From JARFVT01 sp036677425 (GTDB lineage: Bacteria; Pseudomonadota; Alphaproteobacteria; UBA8366; Aestuariispiraceae), in NCBI GenBank assembly GCA_036677425.1, contig JARFVT010000013.1, positions 930,001-994,000 of the forward strand: DNA of 64,000 nucleotides, written 5' to 3'. Positions 28,293 through 36,954 of the stretch are shown one piece after another. The notes beneath the pieces were generated by a model. That model was not told where the DNA came from and ran no database searches. It saw only the letters and a program-made list of their open reading frames with translations. Each line of letters begins with the position of its first letter. The first letter of the stretch is position 1. Position numbers and translations under genes: made by a program.

Positions 28293-29489
28293 TTATGCCG
28301 CGATTAATTTATCCATCAATTCACTATAATAACCATTATTGCGATATGCCCTATATGTTAATCGCTCCATTGGCGCGGGTGGCTCTATATCAAAATCAAA
28401 ATAAATTTGACCAGATTCCAAGCTTGATTGCGTGTTTAATTCTTTATCTAACCAACAAGACCCGCCAATTATTGCGCCTCTGGCTTTTAGGCTATTTAAA
28501 TAATCTTGGACACTACCCTCAATATCGCGCAATAATTGCTCTGAAAATGGCCTATCAACCGCCCATAAAAAGGCTTTTTCAACCGATTCATAAATCATAT
28601 CGGCGGTGCGCCTAACCGATAGAAATGCCCATTTAGGATCGCTTGATGTGGTGCGATTGCCCCATAATCGATAACCAGATTGATTAACAACCACAGCAAT
28701 TTTATTTTCATTTAAATAATTTGCCTGACTATTAACATCTGACATATTAAAATTAATTGGTCGGCTTGTGCCACCAATGCCAAAAATTTCTTTATTTGAC
28801 GGCGACCACCAAAAACCTTTTGTTGCATCAGTCCGCGCAATAACCCCCGCCACCCGCGCCGCTGCGGGTCTATTTTCAAAGCTATTTGTTATGACATTCC
28901 AAACTTTCACGCCGCCTTCGACAATATAAACTCGATCGCTGCCAAAATCATTGGCATAGGCAACCGCATCAACATCGTTAGTACCTGGTCCATCTGCCAC
29001 AATCCATCCACGTAATTTTGGTGCAATGGTTTCTAATTCTGCCATCACAGGGTTTTTTAGGCCATTAAAGCGTTGAGACGTATAACCTGGCGCAATTAAT
29101 ATTCTTGGCGTAACACCAAATAAAGATTGGGCATCCATAAAGGCATGAATCCCAGTACCCGCCGTTACATCACCGACTATATTGCTTATGGTGGCTGTAA
29201 TATCAGAACCATTTGCAACGCGCACAATAATAACCATTGCCCCTGCCTGATCATAAATATCATCCATTGCATCTTTTAATGTGCCAAGCCCTTTGCCTGT
29301 GACATCAAGCTTACCCGCTAATCTTGGTTGATTAACCAAAAGAACAGGCTGATTTAATGGAAAGACATTTGGATCAGCATCTGGCGCTGTGCCGATTAGA
29401 CCAATAACGGCTGATTTAACAGTTTTAATTGGCCTTGTGCCGCTATCAATTTGAATAACTTCCACGCCGTGTAAAAAATCTGTTGTCAT
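28293..29489 (-). CDS. Phage tail sheath protein (P2 FI-like)
   Basis: 398 aa contractile sheath subunit. Begins HGVEVIQIDSGTRPIKTV, with GLIGTAPDADPNVFPLN, ILIAPGYTSQ, GYRLWGNRTTSSDPKWAFLS and the C-terminal SGQIYFDFDIEPPAPMERL, all typical of FI-type sheaths. GGAGATAAC precedes the ATG. Followed by the tube gene. Confidence 0.95.
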   Translation of the reverse strand: MTTDFLHGVEVIQIDSGTRPIKTVKSAVIGLIGTAPDADPNVFPLNQPVLLVNQPRLAGKLDVTGKGLGTLKDAMDDIYDQAGAMVIIVRVANGSDITATISNIVGDVTAGTGIHAFMDAQSLFGVTPRILIAPGYTSQRFNGLKNPVMAELETIAPKLRGWIVADGPGTNDVDAVAYANDFGSDRVYIVEGGVKVWNVITNSFENRPAAARVAGVIARTDATKGFWWSPSNKEIFGIGGTSRPINFNMSDVNSQANYLNENKIAVVVNQSGYRLWGNRTTSSDPKWAFLSVRRTADMIYESVEKAFLWAVDRPFSEQLLRDIEGSVQDYLNSLKARGAIIGGSCWLDKELNTQSSLESGQIYFDFDIEPPAPMERLTYRAYRNNGYYSELMDKLIAA

Positions 29490-29504
29490 AAGTTATCTCC
29501 TTTT

Positions 29505-29822
29505 TTAATAATTTTTTAAATGATATTTTATTTTTGCATTTGAAAAGCCAGAACCATTTTTGCCATAAGCTTCTCGTTCGCATTTAAGGCGATATTTATT
29601 TGAAAATGGATATCGCAAAATATGAAAACCAAATGTCCGATAAAACTGTTTTATATGGATTAATTCATGCTTATGTAATTTTTCGTCATCGCGGTATTTT
29701 TCCCATATTACCGCAAAAACGCCATAGGCCTTACCTACCCATATTCCCATTTTCTTTTTTGTGTAAAAAATCGGCACAGGTAAAAATCGCCAAATAAAAT
29801 ATATTTTAAAATCTATTTTCAT
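29505..29822 (-). CDS. Small phage protein with HExxH motif
   Basis: 105 aa, basic, with HKHELIHIKQFYR at about residues 50-62 and REAYG about 24 residues later. HELIH with a downstream glutamate fits a gluzincin-like metal site, but the protein is small and no full peptidase domain is recognised. It begins inside the end of the preceding tail gene (ATGA-type overlap at 29819-29822) and lies between fibre genes and sheath. A smaller rightward frame inside it is a shadow. Function unknown; a virion-associated or inactive metal-binding protein are both possible. Confidence 0.7.
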   Translation of the reverse strand: MKIDFKIYFIWRFLPVPIFYTKKKMGIWVGKAYGVFAVIWEKYRDDEKLHKHELIHIKQFYRTFGFHILRYPFSNKYRLKCEREAYGKNGSGFSNAKIKYHLKNY

Positions 29823-30217
29823 GGCTTTTCCTTAATTTTCGGATTATCGGTTTTGACCTTGGCGATATGGTCTTGCCATATATTTGTGCCATTGATTTTA
29901 TCGTCATAAATCATGCCCAGTTGATGTGATATATCGCCATATTGTTGCTGTCTTTTTCGCAAGATATTTTGTGCCAATTCATCAGCAGAAATTGGAATGG
30001 TTTTATAAATCGGACTTATTTTTTTAAGTGATATTTTAGTCGATATTTCCAAACGCTGAGTTTCAAAATCATATTCTGGTGCAGGCTTTTCTTTTACTTT
30101 CACCCATTTTTGTTTTTTTGCGTCGGCTAAAATCGGTGGCTTTTCACCATCAAAATCATGTTCTTCAAGTTTTGTTAGATTTTTAAGATCAGTAGTATCA
30201 ATTAAATAATGTGTCAT
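29819..30217 (-). CDS. Probable tail fibre assembly-type protein
   Basis: 132 aa from MTHYLIDTTDLKNLTKLEE. Lysine-rich, with a central KKQKWVKVKEKPAPEYDFETQ and a helical second half QNILRKRQQQYGDIS. Position after the receptor-binding candidate and before the sheath is where tail fibre assembly chaperones sit. No firm family match. The later ATG is preferred to one at 30283, which would run into the upstream gene. GAGAG precedes it. Confidence 0.65.
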   Translation of the reverse strand: MTHYLIDTTDLKNLTKLEEHDFDGEKPPILADAKKQKWVKVKEKPAPEYDFETQRLEISTKISLKKISPIYKTIPISADELAQNILRKRQQQYGDISHQLGMIYDDKINGTNIWQDHIAKVKTDNPKIKEKP

Positions 30218-30231
30218 TTTACTCTCAATTA

Positions 30232-31173
30232 TTAGTATGTGTTTAGCAGGATAAGATAGCCGTTTGACGTATGAAAATAACAATATTTTCCATCCAACGA
30301 AAATTTTATAAAGCTTCTAACGCTGCCGCTGCCTGGATGATAAGATGCACCCCCACTGCCATATCCGCGACTAATAAGACTCCTCAACTCTATGCCGCCA
30401 TATACTGGACCAATAGTTCTAATATCATGCGCTACTTTAAGTTTTGCCATTGCCATAAAAAAATCTTTTATAAAAAAAATTGATTTGCCATCTGGAGATA
30501 AAAATATGCCGCCAGCTAAAAGGTAGCGAGCATTGCCATCTATTGCTGTCCCTGTGTCCGCGTCTCGATATCCGCGCCCATGTAAGAATTCCATTGTATC
30601 AACCGCCCACGGGGTTTGAAGAACAAATTGCTTTAATATACATACATCTCCGTAACGACCAATTTTTTTGCGAGTGTAAAAAATTTTGCCATTCCATGAA
30701 AACCCGATAACCTCCGTATAAGCTGGTAATAACGTAGATTTTTTAAAAACCGCCGTCGAAATATCCCACGCCCTATTACAATAATATTGTACAATAGAAG
30801 AGTGTATCGACGCGTAAGTTAAATACAGAAAATGTCCTGTCGTATCAAAAAAACAATTATTAGAGCCGGTGGCTTTAGGCTTAAAACCGAACTTTGGCGC
30901 ATTTAACAAAGTTCTTATATTCATGTGTTTTTGAAATGACCAGGGGTTTGTTACTGGTGTAGTCATTATATTTTTGTTAGATATTATTTTCATATCCTGA
31001 ATTATTTGCAGCCCGTTATTGGGTATATACGACCAGTTGGTGGTTGCTCCCGTGGTAGCGATAGAATTAAATTTAAATCTAAGTGGGTTTAACTGACGAG
31101 TCCAAGGACCATCATAAAAATCCGCACCTACATCACCCGAACCAAATCCTGTTAAATTATTTACTGTTAACAT
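30232..31173 (-). CDS. Putative receptor-binding tail protein with propeller-like repeats
   Basis: 313 aa, no family recognised by name. Contains repeated strands of the type FSPDGK-x-hydrophobic: CFFDTTGHFLYLTYASIH, GIFLSPDGKSIFFIKDF, KFSLDGKYCYFHTSNGYL, alternating with WDIST and ELRSLI. This resembles a YVTN/WD-like beta-propeller. It immediately follows the tail fibre gene (1-bp gap) and probably provides the adhesive tip. Cysteines and aromatic residues are common. It is unlike its neighbours in having no phage core homology that I can see. Confidence 0.7.
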   Translation of the reverse strand: MLTVNNLTGFGSGDVGADFYDGPWTRQLNPLRFKFNSIATTGATTNWSYIPNNGLQIIQDMKIISNKNIMTTPVTNPWSFQKHMNIRTLLNAPKFGFKPKATGSNNCFFDTTGHFLYLTYASIHSSIVQYYCNRAWDISTAVFKKSTLLPAYTEVIGFSWNGKIFYTRKKIGRYGDVCILKQFVLQTPWAVDTMEFLHGRGYRDADTGTAIDGNARYLLAGGIFLSPDGKSIFFIKDFFMAMAKLKVAHDIRTIGPVYGGIELRSLISRGYGSGGASYHPGSGSVRSFIKFSLDGKYCYFHTSNGYLILLNTY

Positions 31174-31174
31174 T

Positions 31175-32344
31175 TTAATTATCCGTTGGTTTTTTGGTGG
31201 TATAGGTCAAATTTAGGCCAATTAATTTTGCATCGACGGGTATTGTGTCGCCCGAATCTGAAACATCGCGGTAAATCTGAAAAAATGCCAATTTATTTGC
31301 CCCCGCATCTTTGATGATTAAATCACCCGATATAGCCGATATTATCAGGTCGTTTTTTGTTGCTGTGGGGTTGCTGGTCAAGCTAGTTTCCACGCCAAAT
31401 GATTTTATAAAGCTGTCGGCCTTGCCAATTGAACAAGCGGCAATTTTGAATGTCGCACCATTGGTGATGGTCAAATGATCGCATAGCCAATAAAGCTGGA
31501 ATTGCACCGCGCCCGCATTCCAAGATTTAGGCATGGCGATGGAAAATTGTGCGGCATTCCACAAACTGCCCGAAAAATCCAATGTGTTTATATTTCTACC
31601 CTCATTTGCCAGATGGGTTAATTTTAATTTTGCACCGTTATTTTTGGTGGCTAACATTGCCCCCGCTGGCATATAAATTGAATGCTTGCCAATCATGCTA
31701 TCCGCCAATTTAATATTTGTTATGCTGCCATCAGCATATTTTGAAGTTGTTATAGAGCCATCGGCAAATTTTGAACTGGTGATAGATCCATCTTCTAAGC
31801 TTAAATTTACATTTGAAATTGCCGCCGCAATTGCCGCCGTGATTTTTTTATCTAACAAACCAGCCGATATATTTATTTTTTCTTCAACAAATTTACGGCT
31901 GGCTAATACGATTGATGGATCGATTGTTAAGGTAACTTTATCATTATTACCGACATCAAGCATTATTTTAAAATGCGTATCACCGACCGCGCCCGTGGCA
32001 ATATCTGGCTTATATGTCGGTGGTGATTTCGCAATTGCCAATAAAATATTATTATTATCAAACAAACCAATTTCACGAACCGTAAATCCACCAATATTTG
32101 ACGGCAAAATTAAATCAAAAATCACCAAACTTGAATTATTATCATCGAGAGATATTTCATTTATATTTGCACGAAAAACTTCTCCCTTTAAACTAGTTTG
32201 GTTAGATAAAGGGGTATAAACCGCGTTATCAATGCCTGACCCAACCGCAAATTTGGTAAAGGATATATTTTCACCACCGTTAAATGCACCTGCTAATTTA
32301 GCAATTCCCGCATCGGTTAAAATTGTAAAATATTCTTGTGTCAT
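31175..32344 (-). CDS. Phage tail fibre protein H-like
   Basis: 389 aa. N-terminal fibre/collar domain (DUF3751 type): YFTILTDAGIAKLAGAF, ISFTKFAVGSGIDNAVYTPL, GFTVREIGLFD, and ALIAI-like AIAKSPPTYKP. The middle has a short repeat KFADGSITTSKYADGSITN. The C-terminal third is a beta-rich distal domain. It lies downstream of tail protein I, as in P2. Confidence 0.9.
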   Translation of the reverse strand: MTQEYFTILTDAGIAKLAGAFNGGENISFTKFAVGSGIDNAVYTPLSNQTSLKGEVFRANINEISLDDNNSSLVIFDLILPSNIGGFTVREIGLFDNNNILLAIAKSPPTYKPDIATGAVGDTHFKIMLDVGNNDKVTLTIDPSIVLASRKFVEEKINISAGLLDKKITAAIAAAISNVNLSLEDGSITSSKFADGSITTSKYADGSITNIKLADSMIGKHSIYMPAGAMLATKNNGAKLKLTHLANEGRNINTLDFSGSLWNAAQFSIAMPKSWNAGAVQFQLYWLCDHLTITNGATFKIAACSIGKADSFIKSFGVETSLTSNPTATKNDLIISAISGDLIIKDAGANKLAFFQIYRDVSDSGDTIPVDAKLIGLNLTYTTKKPTDN

Positions 32345-32356
32345 AATTTATCCTTA

Positions 32357-33058
32357 TTATTTAGGCGAAATTGTAATTTGTTCAAAATGCTGGGTCGCCA
32401 TCGCGAAAACTGGCATGTGGTTTAAAATTTGTGGATTTAGATTTATCTTTGGAAAAATAGTAATGTTTTGGATATATTGCACCGCCATTGCAAAATTTGG
32501 CAGGCTGTTTGAAATTACCGTATTTAAATTTACCTTTGGAAAAATAGTTAGCTGTTGTGCCATCAAATGCCACATTGATATTTTTGGTATTGGGCTATTC
32601 ATAATTTGAAAGGTTCGCAATTGATCTAAATGGGAGCGTGTGTTTTTCGCCATTTTAATGGTTGCCGCAATGGTTTTTATTTCGTTTTTATCGATCGCAC
32701 GATCAACCAAATTTATATCGGCGTGAAATGTGAATGGACGACCGTCATATTCAAACCATTCGAGAATTTTTATGTCCATATCAATGGCTTTTAAGGCGTT
32801 TTTTAACGCACCAATTGTGCCTTTATGCTTATGAATTTTAATTGCCGATTTAACTACTTGGCGTTTTAACGCAACAGGCCATTTATCATTCCATATATCC
32901 ACACTTCGTTGCCACGCCAAAAAAGGTAAAACGGATTCGGGACATTTATCTGGGTCGTGCAAATCGCGCAATGGAAAATCAATATTAATCGATTGCCATG
33001 CAATATCTGCTAATGCCATTTCAAGTTTTGATGAATTTGGCGGTAATAGATCACGCAT
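32357..33058 (-). CDS. Phage tail protein I with C-terminal repeats
   Basis: 233 aa from MRDLLPPNSSKLEMALADI; ATG overlaps the J gene stop. The first 155 residues are standard gpI (LRDLHDPDKCPESVLPFLAW, RQVVKSAIKIHKHKGTIGAL). The last 80 residues are three copies of a unit containing TIFPKVNLN, NFAMAVQ, repeated as TIFPKINLN, VFAMATQ and ITISPK. This tail is not part of the usual gpI domain. Confidence 0.9.
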   Translation of the reverse strand: MRDLLPPNSSKLEMALADIAWQSINIDFPLRDLHDPDKCPESVLPFLAWQRSVDIWNDKWPVALKRQVVKSAIKIHKHKGTIGALKNALKAIDMDIKILEWFEYDGRPFTFHADINLVDRAIDKNEIKTIAATIKMAKNTRSHLDQLRTFQIMNSPIPKISMWHLMAQQLTIFPKVNLNTVISNSLPNFAMAVQYIQNITIFPKINLNPQILNHMPVFAMATQHFEQITISPK

Positions 33059-34025
33059 CACTGACCACCTCATATGAAATATCGATATCAGTACAAAATG
33101 GTGCTTGTGATTTATTTGTAATAACATCTGTCCAGTTGATGATCTCTACTTTTTGAACTCCTGCGACGGATAATGCCGCATCGATGCCAGATGATGTTAC
33201 AATCTCGCCAAGCATATGGCGGCTTGTTACAAAATTTTGTAAATCTTCATATGCCTTTGTTTTTACTAATTGCGCCGATGGGCCTTCATAAATATAAATT
33301 TTGGCTTTAATGGAAAAATTTAAATTATCACCAGCGATAACGCTGACACTTTCTGAAAGCGGCCTAATATCATCATCTTTTAAATGTTTTGTGACCGCAT
33401 CGATTAACTTTTGATCGGCTATACCGTTATTTTCATGGGCTAAAATTGTTACTAAAATTTGACCGGGTTCTGGACTGTCGACACTTGAATGTTTAACTTT
33501 TGCGCCAAAGCCAGGTTTTTTATATTCATAAGTTACCACCAATTTACCAGCTTCAGGGCTTTCAACTTTAAATGTTTTTGGTGCAGCACCTGCGGATATA
33601 GTATGAAATAAATAACTACCGTCGCTTCCCGCCGTAGTTAACCCTTCTGGGGCTAATTGTCGCCTTAACCTAAACATATTATCATCTTCAAAAACCGCTT
33701 CAATTGGCGGGGTCGCATTGGGATCACCTTTTTTAATGATTTGACGCTCAATGTTAAAATCAGCCGATAAATGTGCCAAATCATTACCATTTGAAAATGC
33801 TAATAATAAGGATTTTGCCGCCGTATTAATTCTTGTACGTAAAATCATTTCCTCATAGGTCATTAATTCCAATAATTTTACGACTGGATCAGATTTGAAC
33901 GCCAAGCCTTCATATTCAGGCATAAGTTCACGAAACTTTTTTGATTTTGACGCAAATAATTCTTCATATGAAAAAACTTCAATAACTTCAGGCGCGGGAA
34001 GGTCTGTTAGATTAATTTTTGTCAT
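33051..34025 (-). CDS. Baseplate assembly protein J
   Basis: 324 aa P2 gpJ/Mu gp47 family. Begins INLTDLPAPEVIEVFSYEE and has LKLLELMTYEEMILRTRINTA-type sequence (here VVKLLELMTYEEMILRTRI), NDLAHLSADFNIERQ, and the HMLGEIVTSSGIDAALSVAG C-terminal segment. Wedge component of the baseplate. ATGA overlap with the W gene; followed by gene I. Confidence 0.95.
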   Translation of the reverse strand: MTKINLTDLPAPEVIEVFSYEELFASKSKKFRELMPEYEGLAFKSDPVVKLLELMTYEEMILRTRINTAAKSLLLAFSNGNDLAHLSADFNIERQIIKKGDPNATPPIEAVFEDDNMFRLRRQLAPEGLTTAGSDGSYLFHTISAGAAPKTFKVESPEAGKLVVTYEYKKPGFGAKVKHSSVDSPEPGQILVTILAHENNGIADQKLIDAVTKHLKDDDIRPLSESVSVIAGDNLNFSIKAKIYIYEGPSAQLVKTKAYEDLQNFVTSRHMLGEIVTSSGIDAALSVAGVQKVEIINWTDVITNKSQAPFCTDIDISYEVVSDA

Positions 34026-34357
34026 ATTTTAATCCCCTCCAACAATAAAATTTTGCTAGTTTCTTTATCGAAAACTTTTAAATCTATCAAAACGCCACCA
34101 GCTTCTAAATGCTGGGCATTTACTTTTAAAACGCTTAAACGCGGTTCCCATAAATCAATGGCATTTATCACCGCCGCATAAATATCAATTAAATTACCTT
34201 CATTGGTGGGCGCATCAATTTTTAATGGAATATCGCTACCATAATCGCGCAACATCAATCTGCTTGTCTTAAATGTTGACAATATATCGCCGACAGACTG
34301 GCTTAAATGCTCCATCCTAGATATATTTTGACCAGAATTACGCGACATATAGCTCAT
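34022..34357 (-). CDS. Baseplate assembly protein W (gp25/GPW lysozyme-like)
   Basis: 111 aa. GPW/gp25 family: SQSVGDILSTFKTSRLMLRDYGS, then INAIDLWEPRLSV. Baseplate wedge component. Starts immediately after the TAA of the 51-aa gene upstream and overlaps gene J by 4 bp. Confidence 0.93.
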   Translation of the reverse strand: MSYMSRNSGQNISRMEHLSQSVGDILSTFKTSRLMLRDYGSDIPLKIDAPTNEGNLIDIYAAVINAIDLWEPRLSVLKVNAQHLEAGGVLIDLKVFDKETSKILLLEGIKI

Positions 34358-34513
34358 TTATTTTTCACCAGCTTTTGGTTGTTTGTTTTTTTGATCGTCA
34401 GATTTTTTTATTTTTTCATCTAATAAAAGATATTTTGCGCCTTGCGGAGTTAGGCTAATTTCATCATCTTTTTTATGTGGATAAAAATCTTTTAAAACTA
34501 TGTATTTTTGCAT
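34358..34513 (-). CDS. Small phage protein, 51 aa
   Basis: Short intact frame (MQKYIVLKDFYPHKKDDEIS...), lysine-rich, between the PAAR spike and W genes. AGAGG lies seven bases upstream of the ATG, and its TAA directly abuts the W ATG. Similar short, poorly named proteins sit at this place in related phages. Function unknown. Confidence 0.75.
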   Translation of the reverse strand: MQKYIVLKDFYPHKKDDEISLTPQGAKYLLLDEKIKKSDDQKNKQPKAGEK

Positions 34514-34538
34514 TTTCTAACCTCTTTTATTTAATTAA

Positions 34539-34805
34539 TTATGGAATTTTAAACCAACCACGACCCGTGCTTGGATGCCCACAACTGGCGATATCGCCTT
34601 GTCTGCAAACTGGAATGCCGTTAATTTTCATCCAACCACTGGCTGTTGCCATGACAGGGCTTGCATGTGGCGGTAATCCATGCGCTGCTACAGCATCACC
34701 AAGCAAAATAACGGGTTCGCTATCGACTTTAAAAAAACTTTGTCCACCAGCCAATTGCGTTCCACCAGCAGAATCTTTAGATTTAACGGCTATCGGATAT
34801 GTCAT
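34539..34805 (-). CDS. PAAR-domain spike tip protein
   Basis: 88 aa PAAR protein: VILLGDAVAAHGLPPHASPV, MKINGIPVCRQGDIASCGHP. Histidines and the cysteine can bind the tip metal. It caps the gpV spike, whose gene overlaps it by 4 bp upstream. A longer rightward frame here is a shadow. Confidence 0.93.
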   Translation of the reverse strand: MTYPIAVKSKDSAGGTQLAGGQSFFKVDSEPVILLGDAVAAHGLPPHASPVMATASGWMKINGIPVCRQGDIASCGHPSTGRGWFKIP

Positions 34806-35290
34806 GATGTATTAACCCCCAAGAAGTCTGGCGATGCGATAATCACACCATTATCAGTGATAGAAATGCATGAACGCCCACAGCGTAATTTTAATGAACC
34901 AAGGGTCGCTGCGTTAATTTCAAGTGATTTTGTCGCCACATCATGGCTAATTATCGTACCATCCTCGAATACGACACAATCAATATCTGGATGACCAGAT
35001 GGGCTTGGCTGTTGATCTGAATATAATTCTGCCACAATAACCGCATTGGCTAAATCACCAGATGGCGCACATAAAACTACCTGTTGCCCAAGCCGCAATG
35101 GTCGCCAGCTTATGAAATTACGACCAATTTTTGCAGGCCATGCCAACCAATCGGTTATTGTATCACCAATTTTAATTTTCAGCTTTTTATTATTATAATC
35201 CGTATCTAAAATCACACCAATCGTGGTAATATTTTCAATGCGGCGTTCAAGCTCGCTCAATCGATAAGCTATATCTGAAAAATCACTCAT
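34802..35290 (-). CDS. Baseplate assembly protein V (spike)
   Basis: 162 aa from MSDFSDIAYRLSELERRIEN; that ATG overlaps the upstream stop by 8 bp. OB-fold spike protein of P2 gpV type: VRIGD-like LKIKIGDTITDWLAW, RPLRLGQQVVLCAPSGD, then SGHPDIDCVVFEDG and a beta-helical end with TLGSLKLRCG. Partner of PAAR and D proteins. Confidence 0.92.
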   Translation of the reverse strand: MSDFSDIAYRLSELERRIENITTIGVILDTDYNNKKLKIKIGDTITDWLAWPAKIGRNFISWRPLRLGQQVVLCAPSGDLANAVIVAELYSDQQPSPSGHPDIDCVVFEDGTIISHDVATKSLEINAATLGSLKLRCGRSCISITDNGVIIASPDFLGVNTS

Positions 35291-35837
35291 TATTGCCACC
35301 AATAATATCATAATCATCAATATGGGCTGTGCCTATTTTGGGCGTAAAACCCACAAATACGCTTTTGGGTAACTTACCTTTTTCACCCGCATATTCATTT
35401 TCGCCAATACGTAGTTTTTGTTTGAATGATATAGCCCAAATTGCAATACCCGTTTTATCAACCTCTTTTGAAAATAGATTTTTGGCATTAGGTAAATTTG
35501 CGGGATGCACGCCAACGCGATCCATACCCCATTGATTATCAGCGATTATCAGCACCAATTCTTCAATCAACGAAATGGCGGCAATTTGGCGCGGCAATTT
35601 GGGTTGATCACTTGTAATAATAAAAACACCGATAGTTAATTCAACGTCAAATTCGCCCGTTTCAACCTCGGTCATATCATTAACTTGCAATATGGATATA
35701 AAGACGGCTGGTAATTTTCGTGAAAGCCGTTTTATTTCTGCCAGATCAAATCGTCCACCATGCGTTTCTATTGTCGCAACATTTGGCATTCTTGTTTTAA
35801 AAAATTTGACTATCTCACTTAAATAATCGTTAAACAT
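35283..35837 (-). CDS. Mu gp37-like phage protein (DUF1834 type)
   Basis: 184 aa. LPAVFISILQVNDMTEVETG and DVELTIGVFIITSDQPK fit the gp37/DUF1834 tail-completion group. Stands between virion morphogenesis protein and gpV, the position of Mu gp37. Starts where the previous gene stops (shared base). Function likely in head-tail connection. Confidence 0.85.
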   Translation of the reverse strand: MFNDYLSEIVKFFKTRMPNVATIETHGGRFDLAEIKRLSRKLPAVFISILQVNDMTEVETGEFDVELTIGVFIITSDQPKLPRQIAAISLIEELVLIIADNQWGMDRVGVHPANLPNAKNLFSKEVDKTGIAIWAISFKQKLRIGENEYAGEKGKLPKSVFVGFTPKIGTAHIDDYDIIGGNNE

Positions 35838-36292
35838 TAGGCCATATCCCTTATTTCATTGGCGATAAAGGCTTCGACAACATCAATTAATTCTTTTTCA
35901 TTATCAGCCGATAATCCTAAAAACGCTCTCGCTGGAATGTTAATTCCGACCTCATCGCCGCCAAATTGTTGGATCGCTGCATAAACAAGATTACTGCCAA
36001 CCGACACTTTATTATCAGAAATATTCCAACCCAAACTATCGACAAGATCGCCATCGCCCTCAAGAAAACTATGCCCAGAATGTCTAGTTGCCGCATATTT
36101 ATCTGACCAATCATCCCAAATGCTGCCATCTGGTGCGGCTTTTTCTTCCAAAATACGCCGTCTTGTTTGACTTTCAACGACTGCGCCAACAACCGCCAAT
36201 AAATCATTAGGTGGCGATATCAGGCCAGCCATTTGGTTAATTGAATGGTTGAGCGATTTTAAGCCATCACTTTGAATTTGCACACCAGCCAT
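35837..36292 (-). CDS. Phage virion morphogenesis protein (Mu G/P2 S-like)
   Basis: 151 aa. VGAVVESQTRRRILEEKAAPDGSIW, with LEGDGDLVDSLGW and IPARAFLGLSADNEKEL, the standard signature of this family involved in tail completion and head-tail joining. Located after DUF1320 protein. Confidence 0.92.
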   Translation of the reverse strand: MAGVQIQSDGLKSLNHSINQMAGLISPPNDLLAVVGAVVESQTRRRILEEKAAPDGSIWDDWSDKYAATRHSGHSFLEGDGDLVDSLGWNISDNKVSVGSNLVYAAIQQFGGDEVGINIPARAFLGLSADNEKELIDVVEAFIANEIRDMA

Positions 36293-36295
36293 AAT

Positions 36296-36730
36296 CTATA
36301 ACCCCTTTAAGCTGGCGCGATTGAACAACCGCGCAGGCCCATGATAAGCTATATTTTGATCTGCCACTTTATCGGTATCATCATCACTGTCTGAAAAACC
36401 AATAGATGCCAAACCCTTGGCGACATCGCGCAATAATGCAATCGCATCTTCATAACGTTGACGGCGTTCTTCGGTTAAACAACCCGTATCGCTTGATGCT
36501 TTATAAATTGCCATATCAATACAAATATTTTTAATCGCATCAGGCACCGCGATTAACGGCGTTTTATAACGCCCACCAAGCCGCATATCAATCTCACTGC
36601 TTGCAGATTTTAACGCTTGTAACAATGGGTCAGCCATATCACCACCAGCGACAAAATCATCGGGATAAAGCATTTCAATAATGCCTTTCCCATAAATTAT
36701 ATTTAAATCATCAAGTGATGCATAAGACAT
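36296..36730 (-). CDS. Mu gp36-like protein (DUF1320)
   Basis: 144 aa. YASLDDLNIIYG at the start, IDMRLGGRYKTPLIAVPDAI and CIDMAIYKASSD in the centre: the DUF1320 pattern. Probable head-completion adaptor. Its ATG shares a base with the preceding stop. Confidence 0.92.
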   Translation of the reverse strand: MSYASLDDLNIIYGKGIIEMLYPDDFVAGGDMADPLLQALKSASSEIDMRLGGRYKTPLIAVPDAIKNICIDMAIYKASSDTGCLTEERRQRYEDAIALLRDVAKGLASIGFSDSDDDTDKVADQNIAYHGPARLFNRASLKGL

Positions 36731-36927
36731 TATTTTGCCTTATTTTTTGTTGCAGCAATATCCGTAATGACAAGATTTTCTTCCGACGAAAGCCGTTCAA
36801 CTTGTTCTTTTGTTAAATCATCAAAATCAACAATCAGGTCTTGTTCGCTAAATTCCAACCCCGCGCGGAAAAACTTTTTTAATCCGCGCTTCGTTTTAAT
36901 GTTCTTTTTCATAAAATATTTGTCCAT
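36730..36927 (-). CDS. Small head protein, HI1506/Mu gp35-like
   Basis: 65 aa (60 if the ATG at 36912 is used). KTKRGLKKFFRAGLEFSEQ and FDDLTKEQVERLSSEENLVI resemble the HI1506-related head proteins that follow the major head gene in Mu-like phages. No strong ribosome site for either start. Confidence 0.75.
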   Translation of the reverse strand: MDKYFMKKNIKTKRGLKKFFRAGLEFSEQDLIVDFDDLTKEQVERLSSEENLVITDIAATKNKAK

Positions 36928-36954
36928 TCTATAAGTACCAAAATATTACTAAAT

